Below, in pieces: positions 23,331-32,200 of a DNA stretch of 38,218 nucleotides. The notes beneath the pieces were generated by a model. The model was not told where the DNA came from, did no database searches, and saw nothing but the letters and a program-made list of their open reading frames with translations. Each line of letters opens with the position of its first letter. Within the stretch, counting starts at the first letter, position 1. A program made the position numbers and the translations under genes. Origin of the DNA: Helochares maculicollis (lineage: Eukaryota; Arthropoda; Insecta; Coleoptera; Hydrophilidae); assembly GCA_033557835.1 (NCBI GenBank), contig JAWQRO010000480.1:1-38218 (forward strand). Direction: 5' to 3'.

Positions 23331-24310
23331 TTATTCAAAGTATTGTCCATCACTAACTGCCACTTTTTCCCATCTCTCAGGCAGCATTCGGATTCCACAT
23401 CTGAAGAATTCCTTATCTTTTGACGCTATCCATGTATCAACCCAATTTTTGGTATCTGTATATGCTGTGAACCGCTGCTCCAACAGAGCATGTGCCATTG
23501 ACTGGAACAGATAATAGTCGAATGGTGAATAGGGCGGGTGGGGTAACACTTCCCAATCAAGTGTTTTCAAATAGTTTTTCCCCGGAACCGCTACATGCGG
23601 ACGAGCATTATCATGGAGTAGAATTATTTTGTCGTGTCTAAAATAGTATTGAGGGCAATTGAGATTTAGAGCACGGCTCAATATCATCAATTATGTTCGG
23701 TAGAGAGTTCCAGTGATTGTTTCGCTCGGATGAAGCAGCTCGTAATACACCACACCCAGCTGATCTCACCATATACACAGCATGAGTTTTTTCCGTGAAT
23801 ATTCGGTTTTGCTGTGGATGTTGACGCGTGGCCAGGTTTTCTCTATGATTTTCTTTTGTTTGGGTTGTCGTAATGTATCCATTTCTCATTCCCGATGATG
23901 CTTTGCTATAAAAATCTTTTCTTATGCCTGGCTAGCAGCATTTCACTCATGCATAATCGGCGTTCAATATCTCTTGGCTTCAATTCGTATGGAACCCAAT
24001 TTCCTTGTTTATGAATCATTCCTAATGATTTTAAACGATGTAAAACTGCTTGATGTGTGACTTCTAATGTGAGAGCAAGTTCTTTTTGTGTTAGAGACGA
24101 ATCTTCCTCTAATAATTCTTCCAATTCTGCATCTTCGTAAATTTTAGGCCTTCCACTGCAGTCTGTGTCTTCTTCATCAAAATCACCGTTTATAAACTCT
24201 TGAAACCACTCACGACACGTTCTCTCACTCAAAGCAGCTATATTATATGTTTCTACGAGCAATTGATGCGCCTCAGCTGCAGATTTTTTTAAATTAAAGA
24301 AATAAATTCA
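23331..24310 (-). pseudogene. Mariner E transposase pseudogene (cecropia-like)
   Basis: The - strand reading begins near 24310 (FNLKKSAAEAHQLLVETYN) and shows the helix-turn-helix half (ERTCREWFQEFINGDF, SGRPKIYEDAELEELLEED, LKSLGMIHKQGNWVPYELKP). It meets a stop after HKKRFL (23906), continues IIGNEKWIHYDNP, shifts frame in the VVYYELLHPSETITG region, and ends DKIILLHDNARPH, LDWEVLPHPPYSP, FDYYLFQSMAHALLEQRF and SDGQYFE-stop at 23331. The first catalytic Asp is Asn (GNEKW). Four residues (12 bases) are missing between SP and DYYLF, shortening the DD34D spacing to about 30. No terminal repeats or TA duplication were found, so the element's outer limits are unknown. Confidence 0.88.
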
Positions 24311-25207
24311 AAGTTATTTTATTCACACGGAGTCACTTAATAGAGTAAGGTTATATTGTTTTTTAACGAACACCTTCCTCAAAACTTCGGAAACTTATTT
24401 GTCCTCCTAATAATATGCTCTGCAATCTGCAATCGAAGCTCAATACGATAGAAGTATTGTAATCAATAACAAGTTCGCTCACTATTACCTCTCCTATTAG
24501 CAAGTGATGTAAACTATTTTTAGATGGTAGTCAGTAAGTAATAAAAATATATAGTCATGATAAATGTATACGTGACTTCTAATATTGTTTTTAAAGCAGT
24601 GTCAAACCACAAAACCTTTCTGGGAAGTGATATAAGGGGTATGGTAATTGTTAAAAATGTAAAATCACGCTTATACACCATTTTACCCTGTGTAACAGCA
24701 TCGATAGATGACTACAAAATTCGTATCTACATATAAATAGGACAGCAATTTTGAAACTGCTTACTAAGCTCGGTTTTTGATTTTCATTAAACAGCAATTT
24801 TTAATATTGATTACCAGCCTTCATTTTCTCTGGCGCAAAAAACCTGAATCACCAAATTAAATCAAAGGAGTGCAAATAATTTTTTGCATGCAATAACCGG
24901 GTGCAGCCACTAATCCCCAGGATGATATAATGACGTGTTTTCGAACAGAATCTGGTCGTATATTCCAATTTGGGTTGTTTGCGGTTGTCAAATTGCTAAT
25001 ATGAGGTTTCACGTCATAATTGATTTCATAAAATGCGGTCTCCCGTAAAACAGCATTATTAAAAATACTTGGCCACCCCGCCCTGGATGAAATATTAATC
25101 ACGGTGCGGTATAAAGCTGTGGCGGAGCGGGTGAGGGCGCGCCGATTCCATTCAATCCCAGAAAATTGTATAGCTTCGTCTATTTACTTTTTTCCTGTAA
25201 TTTTCAG
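24311..25207. other. End of large neuroligin intron
   Basis: Non-coding, with the acceptor tract TTTTTTCCTGTAATTTTCAG at its end. The block 24780-25150 is GC-richer and less repetitive than the rest of the intron, and a - strand open frame there has no recognisable domain. Confidence 0.4.
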
Positions 25208-26028
25208 ATACTAAGCCCAAGTTAAAGAACCACTACCGAGCGCATCGACTTTCCTTCTGGCTCAATCTCGTCCCGGATCTGCACAAGCCCGGGGGAGATG
25301 ACGTTCCCAGGTCGCACCACGAGCTACCAGACGACGACCCTCCTCTTCCTAAGCTGCCGTCGCTAAATCCTCGCAAGCTGCCAACAACGGAACCGCCAGG
25401 AGGTGACCTCTTGAGAACGACGTCAGGAGTCCTCAACGCGTCCGCTTCGGTCACCTTACCCACTTTAGACTCCACGGAACGCGTGGAGGAACTCGGAGGA
25501 GGGCTGAGTACCACAACCCACCCGGTGGAAGACGGCTTCGCCGCGTATTCCACCGCTCTTAGTGTAACAATAGCAATAGGATGTTCTTTACTAATTTTAA
25601 ATGTGTTGATATTCGCGGGTGTCTACTATCAGAGGGACAAAACGCGAATGAACGAAAACGGCGGCCAGCCAAAGAAGCGTAACGAAAACGGGCAAATGCC
25701 GAACAATATTTGTGGTGATCTCGAGTCTAGTATAATTGGTGTAAAAAGTGATCCTGCCACAATCCTAGGTCATCATCATTCCCATCATCAACTTCCGCCT
25801 CCCGAATTTGCGGATCTCCCCCAAAACAACGCAACCCTTCCCAGACCACCACCCCCACCAAAAATATCAAAAGCCAACGTAAACACCCTCACATCCAACC
25901 CAATCCCAGAAAACCAACCCCTTCTTTCAACCCACAGCATCCAGCTGATAAATACAGGGACTCTTACCAAAAAGAACACTCAATTAAATAGCAAGCAAAA
26001 CATAACCATGGAGGAACTAAGGGTGTGA
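25208..26028 (+). CDS. Nlg: Neuroligin, terminal coding exon (linker, membrane segment, cytoplasmic tail)
   Basis: After acceptor TGTAATTTTCAG the first two bases complete an Asp codon, giving DTKPKLKNHYRAHRLSFWLN, then LVPDLHKPGG. The NHYRAHRLSFWLNLVPDLH block is strongly typical of neuroligins. A low-complexity Pro/Ser/Thr-rich stalk with an NAS sequon (about 25435) precedes one membrane segment at about 25552-25626 (ALSVTIAIGCSLLILNVLIF). A basic stop-transfer stretch (YYQRDKTR) follows. The tail has a His-rich patch, a proline run (PRPPPPPK) and ends MEELRV-stop at 26028. The terminal -LRV has a hydrophobic residue at -2, where neuroligins usually have Thr (-TRV), so it resembles a class II rather than class I PDZ ligand. 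The gene reads toward the - strand zinc-finger gene. Confidence 0.95.
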
Positions 26029-27565
26029 CGCCATAGTGTCAACACGTGATCAAAGGATTGCAATAACTTTCTCGGATTGCTCAAGAAATTTTCGTTCGTA
26101 CCACCATCATCGATAACATTGGTGAATTTTTAAAGGGGGAGGAGAGGCGGCCGCTGCGCTAAACCCTGGGGACTTTTTTTAAACAAATATTTTATTAATA
26201 AAAAAAATAATGAAATCAAAAAGCGCTGCGGCCGCACTGCTCCCCAAGGAGAATCAAAATTCACCCTATACTTAGACTTCATTATTTTTTATTAAATACA
26301 TGTTTATACCACTTATCTGTAAAGAGAAAAATGGCGAAAAAGTAAAGCAACGCAGAAATTTCTGATAGTCCATTTTAATAAAGACCAAACTTTTTCCGTT
26401 TCGAGAAAATTCTGCGCTGCAGCGGCAACATCAACAAGTTATTGTAAAATATTTTTAAATTTTCCGCCAAAGTTTATTATTGTAAAATGGCGGCGTAAAC
26501 GTAATAACGACGTCTGCGTGAATCCCGCGGGGCGAAGACCGCGTCTCCTGTATATATATTTTTATAAGAAAATTTATAAATTCCGTTGTGTACATACGAT
26601 ATTTTCTAGATTTACCTAGTCCAATTGTATAAATTAGGGTAAGTGTCGTTGATTGACGAAAAATAATGCAATGGAAATATCAGGAGGTGGACGAAATGAG
26701 CCGATGACAAATTGTTTGGCCTAAAATTGATATGTTTTAAGACTAGTTATAACCAACTCTTTGTTTATTTTAAATCAAACTTTGAAATTAAATCATTTTT
26801 ATTGAACTATTTTGTTATACAAATATTTTTTCGGATTGTTCACTTTCAACATTGTTTTTAAAGTAGTTTATTTGTGCTGCAGACTTTAATAATAGGTAGT
26901 GCAATTTAATTATTGTAAGCGAGGGCTTAAAAATCGATCCCTTTTGTGCTCCTGAGTGAAAGAATGCTCGGGGCTATATTTTTCGACAGTGAAAGGATAT
27001 TTTCGTTTCGACGTTTCGCAAGTAGGGATCGGTTTGTTTTTCAGAAGAGAAAAAACGAAGAAGCGCCCCACACCCCCCGTCTTTATCAAAACACCTCCGC
27101 TCGAATAAATCACAGAGGTCCTAACAAAGCGTCAGACGCGAAAACATAAAGCAAAAGCAAAATAATTTGTTATAAAGGGCGATGCAGTTCGCTTATCTTA
27201 CGTTTTTATAATTCGTTGGATTCGTTTGGACTTTGTGAGGGATGTTATCTCAGTGGGAAGGGGCGGTTGAGGGAGGGAGCAGCGCGGCGCTGGGAATGGT
27301 GCGGCTTGGTGTCAGAGATGACGAAGGCCGTGGAGCTTTGCTTTGGCTCTGCCGCTTAAAATAAATATTGTGATACACGATTTTCTTGTTAAATTGTGAG
27401 GTAATAGGGTTGTTCGTTTCCTCACGAATGGGAAGGATGGAAACGGTAATAATTCTAATTAGATACTTTTTAATTGCTTTTAATCTTCTGCATTTTTTTC
27501 GTGTTTTCAAGCAGGTTTTTTTTAGTTAATCTGGCGAATTTATTTGTGTTAATTTTGTAATAAAA
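26029..27565 (+). other. Probable neuroligin 3' UTR and flank
   Basis: Follows the stop without another recognised gene. AATAAA signals lie at 26197-26202, 26377-26382, 27104-27109, 27360-27365 and 27559-27564; which is used cannot be told. The first lies in the loop of a large hairpin. TGTATATA at 26549-26556 matches the Pumilio consensus TGTANATA. GC-rich patches at about 26470-26545 and 27235-27355 have no assigned role. Confidence 0.5.
26135..26245 (+). repeat. Long imperfect hairpin in the probable 3' UTR
   Basis: Arm 26135-26160 (containing GGCGGCCGCTGCGCT) pairs with arm 26222-26245 (AGCGCTGCGGCCGCACTG, then CTCCCC) with a few mismatches. The shared core is GCGGCCGC, present in both arms. 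In the 61-base loop a T7 run can pair with an A-rich run, and the loop contains an AATAAA. The structure sits about 107 bases past the neuroligin stop. Confidence 0.75.
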
Positions 27566-28270
27566 TCGTGTAATTAAATACCTAGTTGATTTTAGGCTGC
27601 TTATGAAATCTTTGAAGAATGTTATCTGAAGTTTGTGTGTAGCTGGAGTCTATAAAATGTCGTAGCTTGCTACGGTAGCAAATGCTTTACTTTTATAAAA
27701 TTACCCCTTCATGTAGAGTCTTGTATAAGTTGAGGAGTTTGTCAAAGTGACATGGTTATGTATAAAGGGTTCAAAAACTGGGTCTTCACAACTATTTTCG
27801 TGTTTTAAATATATATTTTAACATCTGCATTTGCTTCAATTTGATTATGTAAAAAAGATGTGCGAATAATTTTCATGAAAACATTAGTTGGACAAATTAT
27901 ATGATATTATACTTGCGCTTCATGCATTTCTTGAATAGAATTGGCAAAAGCAGGGGCCCTCAAACTTCAAATAAATGAAAATATAACTGAATAAGCTTAC
28001 TGATTTGTCAGGTTCTTGTTTACTTCTACCACAACAGTCAAAGATGCAAGATTTTACTATGTTTAATATCACAGTTCAAAATAAAATTCCAGCAAAATTA
28101 GATCAACTGTTTACAATTTGCAGAATAACCGATTAAAAATAATTTACAGTGGACATTCCACTTACTGGTAAGGAAACCCCTTATTCACTAATTGACTTTA
28201 TAGTGTTGAATCAACCCAATCTAGAATTGTTAATATGGCTCTTTTATACAGATGCTTACCGATTTAAGTC
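27566..28270. other. Intergenic stretch, nothing recognised
   Basis: AT-rich sequence without identifiable genes, elements or repeats. Confidence 0.35.
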
Positions 28271-28342
28271 TTATTTTTGGCAAATATATCTTATTTATTT
28301 TTGACGAATATATCTCATTTATTTTTGGCGAATATTTTTCAT
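28271..28342 (+). repeat. 24-bp tandem array, three units
   Basis: Three 24-bp units (TTATTTTTGGCGAATATATC consensus followed by TCAT) at 28271, 28295 and 28319, with a fragment after. Units differ at 2-5 positions. Confidence 0.9.
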
Positions 28343-28794
28343 TTATTATTGACTTACTCGCCAAAATGATATCATTCTTAATCGTTTGTATTGCCTAAAT
28401 GTATATCGTGACTGCTGATATGAGAACATTTTTTTGGAGGTGAAAAATTACATCTCAAATAATTTGTGTCAAAATTGTATCTAATTATCGAAATAATTGT
28501 CATTCTATAACAGTTCTGTTTAAAATAATGGAGCCACCAAAAAATAATTAATTTATCGAATTGCCTTTTTGAACTCAATCCTATCGATGCATTCTTTTTT
28601 GCATGTTATTTTGTCCTCAAAATGTAGAGTAAAGTTAAAAAATATACAATATTTTCAGTTTGGTCTCAAAAAAGTGAGATACATGACCTCTTATAGATCA
28701 AAAATAATTAGACTTTCCACTAATGAATTAGGAAATCATTTAACCATAGATTCTTAATTGCAATATTGTATCATAGCACAACCCTGTCAATCTG

Positions 28795-28910
28795 TCTTTA
28801 TGTTATTAGGAAGGTTTTGTGTTCGTGAAATAATTTTATCTCATGATTATGGCGGATCTAACGATTTGTTTTTATTGTGATGCCAGTATTTTTATAAAGG
28901 GAACGTTAGT
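28795..28910 (+). repeat. First copy of a 110-bp duplicated segment
   Basis: Shares the ordered blocks AGGNNGGTTTTG(T/C)GTTC(G/A)TGAAA, ATCTC, ATAACGAT-like and TTGTGATGCC with 29058-29172. Similarity is about three quarters by eye. No termini or coding potential were seen, so the type of repeat is unknown. Confidence 0.65.
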
Positions 28911-29057
28911 TTGCGATACATGATATAATCGTCTTTCTTGCAGCGGGAGATAGTAACACAAAGCGATCTTTTTTCGAAGTCACGTTCTGTTTTAAATGAT
29001 TCGAAAAAACGCGGAGCTTTAAAATTTGACTTCAATGGTTGTTTATGTTCTTTTTCT

Positions 29058-29172
29058 GTTTCTCTTTGATAAGGACGGTTTTGCGTTCATGAAAAGATTT
29101 AATCTCGAGATTTTAAAGGATATAACGATGTGTTTGATTGTGATGCCGTTATTTTTAGAGCAATAACGGTGG
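29058..29172 (+). repeat. Second copy of a 110-bp duplicated segment
   Basis: A direct repeat of 28795-28910, offset by about 262 bases. The shared blocks include AAGGACGGTTTTGCGTTCAT and GATTGTGATGCCGTTATTTT. It may be a tandem duplication with an unrelated spacer or two copies of a small mobile element. Confidence 0.65.
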
Positions 29173-29762
29173 CGTTGTGTCTTCATAATATTCTTTAATC
29201 CAGCAAGGTCGATCGACATCATTTCAACTATGCCAGGAGTCCCAAATTAGCCAAATTTTTAACATTTTTATTTATACTTAGAAAATACCAGGTCATGGTC
29301 ACATTGGCACTCTTAACATATGGGTTAAGTATTGGTAATTAGTTCTGCAACTCCCTGTATAATTTATTGGCTCGGTTGCCACAATTCTATTAATTGTCAA
29401 GATGTTTCTGAGATGAATAGAGACACATTTCAAAACGTAAGAAGTACATGAAAATCGAAGTACTAACATTAAAACAATAGAAAAATAAGTGTTGTACCGT
29501 GGTACAGTCCCAAGATGCAAAATTACATATAAAAATATAAAATACGTGTTTACAATGAATTCTGTAAAAGAAAGTACTTCTATTTGTAAGTACCCATTTG
29601 GGTATATTAGCTAAAATTGAGTGCAATCACTTACATCAGAAAATTTGCACCAGAAGTCAAAATTACCGACTTCTCTGCATGGGAACTGAATGTTATACTT
29701 AAGGAGAGTACTTAGTGCTCGCAGTAATTTACCAATTCATGAATACCACACATTGGAACTAA
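29173..29762. other. Intergenic AT-rich stretch, nothing recognised
   Basis: No gene was seen. The phrase AGTTCTGCAACTCCCTGTATA at 29340-29360 resembles termini of short interspersed elements in insects, but no partner end was located. Confidence 0.3.
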
Positions 29763-29830
29763 TTTCAAGGTACTTAATGTCCCAAGGGACAAGTGGCCCC
29801 AAGGCACAAGTTGTCTCAAGGTACAACTTG
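29763..29830 (+). repeat. 17-bp tandem array, four units
   Basis: Four 17-bp units (for example CCCCAAGGCACAAGTTG) at 29763, 29780, 29797 and 29814. The core CAAGG-ACAAG is shared in the last three; the first is diverged. Confidence 0.85.
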
Positions 29831-29879
29831 TTCCTCAAAAATTGAGGATACATGACCTTGGTTGAGAATCAGCCCTAGA

Positions 29880-30300
29880 ATTCAGGAACCTAATTACACG
29901 CACTTCTTCTCCCATCTTGGGTCCCTCTATTTTTCGAGTTAATTTGGAGTAATCTCGATCGATTTTATAATTCGCACGCAGCCGAAACCCCGAACTCGGC
30001 GTTAAAATCGTCGCCTATAATTTGATTGGAAAGTAATTGCACCAAAGTGCACGGTTCCAGCCCATTTAGATTTATAGGACCACCTTTAATTAAGCACTTA
30101 AGCTCGGCCCGTCACCCTGCGACGAAAATTAAGCAGGTTCAGGTCCGGATTTCCACAATTCCTAAGCGGATTACTTCCGAAGATCGAGGCTAATGGCCGT
30201 AAACAAATAGGCGATTGCTATTTCATAAATTATACACTACATCCTTCCTTCACTGCACCCCACCGCAAGATTTATTGGGAAAGGTTGCGGCATTGCCGAA
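29880..30300. promoter_or_regulatory. Candidate conserved non-coding block (intergenic)
   Basis: Composition shifts from AT-rich flanks to a balanced, low-repeat sequence with no coding frame. It includes TTTAATTAAGCACTTAAG, CTAATGG and ATAATTTGATTGG motifs. That texture is common in insect enhancers but is not proof of one. Confidence 0.25.
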
Positions 30301-31029
30301 CACAAATCTGTTTTGGATTAATAAATTTGTCAAAATTATTTAATGGTTACCTTGAGATTATTGAAATTAATCTATTTTAAACAAAATTCAAATTTAAAAT
30401 AGCTAAATTCGTGAGCTTAGATACACATTTGTATAGTCAAAAATCCTGCTTTACTTTACAAAATATTAAAGTATAAACTATTTGCGTTGTAAAAGATGGA
30501 AGAGTAATCAAGGAATCTACCCCACTTATTATTTAGACGCTTGCAAGCAATGAAACTTCCATGGCTTCATGCCGAGTCATATTTTCATTGCGCTTCATCC
30601 CCGTACAAGTTGCCTAGACTCTCAATTTTCACGTCGCCGTATTTAAAATATTACGACAAGCAAATCTTACACACAGGAACAGTAGATGACAATTCAATAT
30701 CGTTCCTTCTGCGAGTAGCATCTTAGGGGATGTATTGAACATACCCTCCCTCTCTCCTACTCGCGAATGAGCTCACGAGACGTGATGTACAATAAACTGA
30801 TAATTATCAGAGGGCAAAACGCAAAAGGAAATCGCTACAGAAGCGGAAAATGGGAACGAAAAACGCCTACCTTCCTTGGAAATACAATCTCAAAATATGT
30901 ATTTTCAGACTTGCCATTTCTATAGAAAACACTAATTGAAACCAGAACCTCTTCAAAGTAATAAACTCGTCTATATATAGTAGATGGCACTTCAATTTGT
31001 TCTCCAATTACAGCCCGTTATTAGATCTA

Positions 31030-32200
31030 TTGAACACGTTTTCTCCCTTTAAAAGGCGGCCCTTAATTAAAAATAGGTGAAGCCGCTTGTTAAACACAAA
31101 AAATATTTAATTAACGACTGAAACATATTTCAGCGCGAATTGGAAATCCTATATTTTTTTAGGTATTTTCACGTTTGCCTGCAATTTTACCAATTTATTA
31201 TTGTAGAGGCTTAGAGATGAGGTGCTCATATTTTTAAAATGCAAAGCGAAATAAAATTTTAGACAAAAATTTAATTGGCGCAATTTGACTTTTTAAATCG
31301 ATGTTTACCGAATCGAGTACTGGGTAGCGGATTGTTAGTTTATGTAACACCTCCAACTCCGGCAACAACTCCCCCCCCCCACCTCCACCCCCACTCCCCC
31401 ATCACCGATTGAGCGAAAAATGCGCTGTGTGCAACTATTACTTGCATAATGCTACGTCAACCCCCAATTTTCAATTCGACTCCTTGCCTGCGTTGCCCCC
31501 TTTCTACGACATGACCTTTGCAGGAATTACAGATAATATAAATTTCGGGCTGAGTTATGCCGCCCGCCGCCGCCAGCGGCAACTACTAAGAGAAAACAAT
31601 TTTGCAGTTCATTGAAGGGATCGAAAAGGTCGGACACTAAAAATTCCATTACTTTTTTTATTAATCTCGTAAAGCATTAAACTTTCATAAAGTGAACTAT
31701 CCCCTTTTCAACTTTTTTTATTATCGCCTATAAATATGAAACGGGTTTCGAAAATCGCTCAAAATCGATTTCCAAAGTAAATACGGCCTGCCCCCTCGCC
31801 CGGCCGCAAAGCGAGAGAAAATTTATTCATTTTATTGAAATTAAAGCGTTTTATCAATTAATTTATTAATCTTGATGTTAATTGATTTTTAATTAAGTAA
31901 TCAAGAGAATAAAGAAAGCTGCGTGTGGGGCGGAAAAGTTTTCTTATTACTCCGAAAATTTTTGAAGGCGCTCATTGCCTTCGCGCCCTCGCGTACCCTC
32001 CCCCCGCATCTGTCTTAATGAAATGCAAATTTTATTATCGCCAAGAATTTATATTGAGCTGATAAAATATGACAAGGTTCTTTTTTGACTACAATTATAG
32101 CTCTCGATTCCAAATTAAATTGCACTGCAATTGTCCTACCTATTGATTTTTAATTAAAACTTTTAATTTGCTATAAATATTCATGTTTCCATTGTATGAC
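31030..32200. promoter_or_regulatory. Candidate cis-regulatory region rich in TAAT cores
   Basis: Dense TTAATTAA/ATTAAT/TAATTA cores (for example near 31070, 31105, 31270, 31855-31900 and 32150) alternate with GC-rich, non-repetitive patches (31780-31815, 31920-32020). TAAT is the homeodomain core. No coding signature was seen; a 68-codon open frame at 31409-31615 lacks a recognisable domain. Regulatory function is inferred only. Confidence 0.3.
31371..31400 (-). other. C-rich tract, potential G-quadruplex on the - strand
   Basis: A run of ten C is followed within 20 bases by several shorter C runs, two of them five long. The complementary strand could fold as a G-quadruplex. The tract lies in the candidate regulatory region. 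Confidence 0.6.

Larger units (their letters stand above)
9143..25207 (+). other. Neuroligin large intron (16 kb, phase 1)
   Basis: Donor GTGAGT at 9143 and acceptor CTGTAATTTTCAG ending at 25207; G plus AT at the join gives Asp. It contains two cecropia-like mariners, a third-lineage mariner, a BEL/Pao gag relic, several tandem arrays and the exon-like composite array. The stretch 9146-11630 is AT-rich, and I recognised nothing in it. Confidence 0.88.

Noticed and set aside
23331..24380. Terminal inverted repeats of mariner E
   Set aside because: No matching pair was found around the coding remains, so only the pseudogene was annotated.
25233..25553. 106-codon - strand frame opposite the neuroligin terminal exon
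   Set aside because: A shadow of a GC-rich coding exon on the other strand.
31409..31615. 68-codon open frame starting SEKCAVCNYYLHN
   Set aside because: Begins at TTG, has no recognised domain or splice context, and lies in a compositionally unusual non-coding block.
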